Positions 45,741 to 49,032 of a stretch of 49,032 nt of DNA are shown piece by piece (within the stretch, counting starts at the first letter, position 1; every line of letters begins with the position of its first letter). A model generated the notes under the pieces. The model was not told the DNA's origin. It did not search any database and saw nothing but the letters and a program-made list of their open reading frames with translations. The stretch comes from Selenomonas sp. (lineage in GTDB: Bacteria; Bacillota; Negativicutes; Selenomonadales; Selenomonadaceae). The stretch spans positions 1 through 49,032 of the forward strand of contig NZ_JALFCU010000038.1 in NCBI RefSeq assembly GCF_022771645.1, written 5' to 3'. The position numbers and the translations under genes are program-made.

Positions 45741-45769
45741 TTGACAATGTTACACCTGCCGTGTTATTT
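45741..45769 (+). promoter_or_regulatory. Promoter of trpD, divergent from the tRNA promoter
   Basis: TTGACA (45741-45746) and TTATTT (45764-45769) are 17 nt apart on the plus strand. The -35 elements of the two divergent promoters lie about 40 bp apart. No leader peptide or T-box structure is visible. Confidence 0.65.
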
Positions 45770-45818
45770 TTAGTTGATTGCTGAACAAACTTCAGCACAC
45801 GAAGGAGAATGCCAGACT

Positions 45819-46832
45819 ATGATAAAAGAAGCGATTGAAAAAATTGTCAGCAAAGAGGACCTCACATACGACGAAGCCTACGCCGTCATGAACGAGATCA
45901 TGAACGGCGAGACGAGCCAGGTGCAGAACGCCGCGTACCTCGCCGCGCTCTCGACGAAGAGCACGAAGGCCGAGACGATTGCGGAGATCTCCGGCTCGGC
46001 GGCCGCGATGCGCGACCACGCGCTGAAGGTAGAGCACGACTTCGACGTGCTCGAAATCGTCGGCACGGGCGGCGACCATGCGCACAGCATCAACATCTCG
46101 ACGACGGCAGCGTTCATCATCGCGGCCGCCGGCATCAAGGTCGCGAAGCACGGCAACCGCGCGGCCTCGTCGAAGTCCGGCGCCGCCGACTGCCTCGAAG
46201 CGCTCGGCGTGAACCTCGACCTCGCGCCGGAAAAATGCGTGGAGCTCCTCGACAAGATCAACATCTGCTTCATGTTCGCACAAAAATATCACGCATCGAT
46301 GAAATACGTCGGAGCGATCCGCAAGGAGCTCGGCATCCGCACGGTCTTCAACATCCTCGGTCCGCTGACGAACCCGGCGCATCCGAAGATGATGCTGCTC
46401 GGCGTCTACGACGAATACCTCCTCGAGCCGCTCGCGGACGTCCTCATCAATCTCGGCGTCGAGCGCGGCATGGTCATTTACGGCCAGGACTGCCTCGACG
46501 AGTTCTCCATGAGCGCGCCGACGAGCGTCTGCGAGTTCAAGGACGGATGGTTCAAGCGCTACGTCGTGAAGCCCGAGGACTACGGCTTCACGCGCTGTGA
46601 GAAATCCGACATCGTCGGCGGCACGCCGCAGGAAAACGCGCAGGTCACGCGCGAGATTCTCTCGGGCGCGAAGGGTCCGAAGACGGACATCGTGCTCCTC
46701 AACGCCGGCGCGGCCATCTACCTCGGCGGCAAAGCCGCGAGCATCGCCGACGGCATCGAGAAAGCGCGTGCGCTCGTCGCGAGCGGCGCAGCGTTGAAGA
46801 AGGTTGACGAGTTCGCGAAACTGTCGCAGTAA
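45819..46832 (+). CDS. trpD: Anthranilate phosphoribosyltransferase
   Basis: TrpD joins anthranilate to PRPP in tryptophan synthesis. The 337-residue protein has the full signature: GTGGDHAHSINISTTAAF near residue 80, VAKHGNRAASSKSGAADCLE near 107-126, and the GPLTNPAHP motif near 180. The ATG at 45819 has AAGGAG 11 nt upstream. A 15-residue longer frame lacks a ribosome site. It is the only complete plus-strand gene, is not next to trpE, trpG or trpC, and has its own promoter and terminator. It may supply a pathway encoded elsewhere or act on a related substrate. Confidence 0.92.
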   Translation: MIKEAIEKIVSKEDLTYDEAYAVMNEIMNGETSQVQNAAYLAALSTKSTKAETIAEISGSAAAMRDHALKVEHDFDVLEIVGTGGDHAHSINISTTAAFIIAAAGIKVAKHGNRAASSKSGAADCLEALGVNLDLAPEKCVELLDKINICFMFAQKYHASMKYVGAIRKELGIRTVFNILGPLTNPAHPKMMLLGVYDEYLLEPLADVLINLGVERGMVIYGQDCLDEFSMSAPTSVCEFKDGWFKRYVVKPEDYGFTRCEKSDIVGGTPQENAQVTREILSGAKGPKTDIVLLNAGAAIYLGGKAASIADGIEKARALVASGAALKKVDEFAKLSQ

Positions 46833-46849
46833 GCGCACGTTCCCAAACG

Positions 46850-46895
46850 CAAAAAAATTCTCATCAGAGCATCGCTCTGATGAGAATTTTTTATT
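46850..46895. terminator. Bidirectional terminator between trpD and the chemoreceptor
   Basis: A perfect 19-bp stem (46852-46870 with 46874-46892) with A and T runs on both sides of an ATC loop serves both converging genes. Confidence 0.93.
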
Positions 46896-46909
46896 GCAGG
46901 TTTCCCAAG

Positions 46910-48758
46910 TTATTTCTTCAAGCGGAAGTGGCTGACAATCTCGTGCAGGTCTTTCGCTGCATCGGACTGCTGCTGGCTCATCGCGTTGACTTCGTCGACG
47001 GAGCCGGAGACCTGGTCGACATCCGACGCGACTTGCGACGAGAGTTCTGCCGTATCCTGCGCGGAGTTCGCGATCTGCTCGATGGCCGCGCTGACCTGCT
47101 GCATCGTCTCGTTGACCTGCTGGCTCGTCGAGGCGATGTGCTCGGCGACCGTGCGGAACGTCTCGGCATCACCGCCGTACTGCTCCGCGACCTTGATGAA
47201 CGCATCATACTGCGGCGCGACCGTGTCATTGAGGAAGCCGAGGATGGCCTGCGCGTCGCCCGAGAGGTTCGCGAATGCCTTCTGCACGGCCTGGATCGTC
47301 TTCTGGATTTCCTCGACCGTGTCAGCCGTCTCCTGTGCGAGCTTGCCGATCTCCGTCGCGACGACGGCGAAGCCACGGCCGGACTCGCCGGCGCGCGCCG
47401 CCTCGATGGACGCGTTGAGCGACAGGAGGTTGATCTGCTCGGCAATGCCGGAAATCGACGTCGCCATCGCGCCGATCTGCTCGACGGTCTTCGCCTGTTC
47501 GATGGACGCCTGAAGCTTGCTGCTGAATTCGTGCGCGAGCTTCTCCGCCGAACGGCTCGCTTCCGTCGACTCCGACTGCACCGTGTTCGCGCGGCCGCGG
47601 ATATCGTCAGCCTGACGGAGGCTCTGTTTCGCTTCGTCCGACAGCGAACGGATGGCGTTCGACACGTCGTCAACCGAGGCGTTGACTTCCTCCGTCGCCG
47701 AGCTCGCCGTCATCATCGCCTCGTTGATGGACTGCATCTTCTCCTCGATGGAAGAGAATCCCTGCTTCAGCTGGTCAGCCGACGTGCCGAGCGTCTCGCT
47801 CGACGTTGTCATGTTGTCCGCCTGTCCCGAGATGCGCTGGATGACCTCTTTTGTCTTCTGGAACATCTCGTTCATCGCCGTGCCGAGCACGCCGATCTCG
47901 TCGTTGCTCTTCGGCACGTTCGTCTTGCGCGCATAATTGCCTTGCGCGAGGTCTTCCGCGAACACCTGGTTCACGGCGATGCGGCGCACATAGCTGTCAA
48001 TCGTGCGGTAGGCGATGGCCATGAGGATCAGCATGATGACGACGGCGATGCCGACGAGCTTCCAGACGAGCGCATGCGCGCTGGCGTAAAGCTCGGATTC
48101 CGGCAGCACGAGCACGAAGCTCCAGCCCGTGTCCTTCATCGTCGCATACGTCATGACCTGCTTTTCGCCGTTTTCTTCAAACGTCGTGACGCCGGCATCA
48201 TTCGCGACGGCTTCTTTCATCGCCGCCGCGAGCGAAGCGTTCTGTTCCTCCGTCGCGAACGTCTCGTTTTCGAGTTTTTCCTGCGGCACGCCGGCAAGGT
48301 ACGCGCCCTTGTCCGTCAGGAGATATGCGTGGCCCGTCTCGCCGACTTTGATGTTGTCGATGATGTCCGCGATCTGCTTCAGCGAAATGTCGACCGTCGC
48401 GACGCCGATGCATTTTTCGCCGCCCTCTTGCATCGTCGCGTAAATCGGCGCAGCGTACGTGAGACCATGACGACTTTCGCCGCCGCATCGAAATACGGAT
48501 CGGTCAAGTATAGTCCGCGCCGGCGTTGTACGCCATGTGCTTGTCGGCGATCTCCATCTGGTTCAGCATCTCGTGGATTTCGGCGCTGTTCGTCTTCAGC
48601 GTCTGCTGCATGCCGGACGTCGCGAGCTCCGAGATGTCGCCATAGCTGCTGAAGGCCGCCACGCCCGTGATGATGGCGAGCCCGATCAAGATGGCCGGCA
48701 GCAAAACGAGGCACATCTTGAGCTTGATGCTGCGGAATCCCGCTGGATCAAATGACAT
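46910..48758 (-). pseudogene. Methyl-accepting chemotaxis protein, broken by two frameshifts
   Basis: Read across frames, the product is a chemoreceptor of about 615 residues: membrane helix (about 16-36), Cache sensor, second membrane helix, HAMP, and a signalling domain with LLSLNASIEAARAGESGRGF. The first frame (ATG 48758 with AAGGAG 7 nt upstream) stops at 48504 after AGADYT. The next frame continues as LTDPYFDAAAKVVMV. The third resumes LTYAAPIYATMQEGG and runs to the stop at 46910. Each jump fits a loss of one base, about 60 bases apart. The Cache domain also seems to lack about 80-100 residues between NAGADYT and LTDPYFD, so the first junction may be a larger deletion. A sequencing or assembly error remains possible. 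If real, the receptor is inactive. Confidence 0.75.
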
Positions 48759-48870
48759 AATATCACTCCTTACCCAGAATTTTCCCCTGCCGTTCCATTC
48801 GCCATGCCCCTGCAACTATCCTGCCATGCGGGACAAAAATTTTAACAGAAGGCTCTGTCACAACAAATGG

Positions 48871-48899
48871 TTGATTTTTGACGAGAAATATCGTATAAT
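48871..48899 (+). promoter_or_regulatory. Promoter of the right-edge gene
   Basis: TTGATT (48871-48876) and TATAAT (48894-48899) are 17 nt apart on the plus strand, about 40 nt upstream of the start codon. Confidence 0.8.
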
Positions 48900-48938
48900 A
48901 ATAGTAAGAAACAGTACCACCGAAGGAGGTAATTGGAT

Positions 48939-49032
48939 ATGCCTACTATCAAAGACGCATTAGATATTATCGGTAAGTTGACTGTCGCAGAGCAGGAAAG
49001 CCTTAAAACAATGCTTTTAAGTCCTGCCTTTG
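48939..49032 (+). CDS. Start of an unknown plus-strand gene (cut by the window edge)
   Basis: An ATG at 48939 with GAAGGAGG 9 nt upstream opens a frame that runs to the last base: MPTIKDALDIIGKLTVAEQE and a further 11 residues. It is more AT-rich than its surroundings, suggesting acquired DNA. The short hydrophilic, helical start resembles that of small antitoxins or regulators, but 31 residues are too few to name a family. Confidence 0.65.
   Translation, partial: MPTIKDALDIIGKLTVAEQESLKTMLLSPAF

Overview
The window reads as chromosomal DNA of a GC-rich member of the Negativicutes, most likely a motile Selenomonas-like organism. This is inferred from gene content and order, not from a marker-gene comparison. 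Pointers are a Firmicutes-type gene set (RNase Y, RpoE delta, CoaX, a DivIC/FtsB-like protein next to an S1 protein, tilS, hpt and ftsH, DUF1934 next to argS, a Gls24-like protein), strong GGAGG ribosome sites, many TTG and GTG starts, and chemotaxis genes of the CheX type. Almost every gene lies on the minus strand. The exceptions are trpD and a partial gene at the right edge.

Layout, left to right. (1) 1-2127: a degraded BrnT-like toxin gene and a type I restriction-modification methyltransferase (hsdM), the only clear sign of defence or mobile DNA. (2) 2148-6415: a birA-coaX-dusB-M18 aminopeptidase operon whose last gene lies 20 bp upstream of hsdM. (3) 6509-14111: hup, an SDR reductase, a UgtP-like glycosyltransferase, a zinc-ribbon protein, a DivIC/FtsB-like protein, an S1-domain protein, tilS, hpt and ftsH. 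(4) 14257-18354: mfd and a YabN-type methylase that lacks its MazG half. (5) 18525-23549: DUF1934, argS, rpoE (delta), pyrG and a second zinc-ribbon protein. (6) 23679-27122: a methyl-accepting chemotaxis protein, a CheX phosphatase and a CheY-CheX fusion. (7) 27355-30505: an amt-glnB nitrogen operon with a long, structured leader, then an orphan HlyD-type adaptor. (8) 30582-37108: alaS, then a DUF4127 - NlpC/P60 - Gfo/Idh/MocA operon of unknown role. (9) 37226-44555: RNase Y, a hypothetical protein, YmdB, a PHP phosphoesterase, a P-loop/Gls24 fusion, a second ftsH and a small secreted protein. (10) 44630-49032: a third zinc-ribbon protein, a tRNA operon (Asp-Gly-Cys), a lone trpD, a chemoreceptor gene broken by frameshifts, and the start of an unknown plus-strand gene.

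Regulation is unusually readable. Twelve sigma70-type promoters are listed (eleven with exact 17-nt spacers, one an extended -10), and most operons end in clean intrinsic terminators. The two most interesting regulatory stretches are the amt leader and the mfd leader, where terminator-like hairpins sit between a good promoter and the gene. The best candidates for undescribed biology are the amt leader, the DUF4127/NlpC/oxidoreductase operon, the CheX plus CheY-CheX pair, and the P-loop/Gls24 protein encoded with a second FtsH in the RNase Y cluster.
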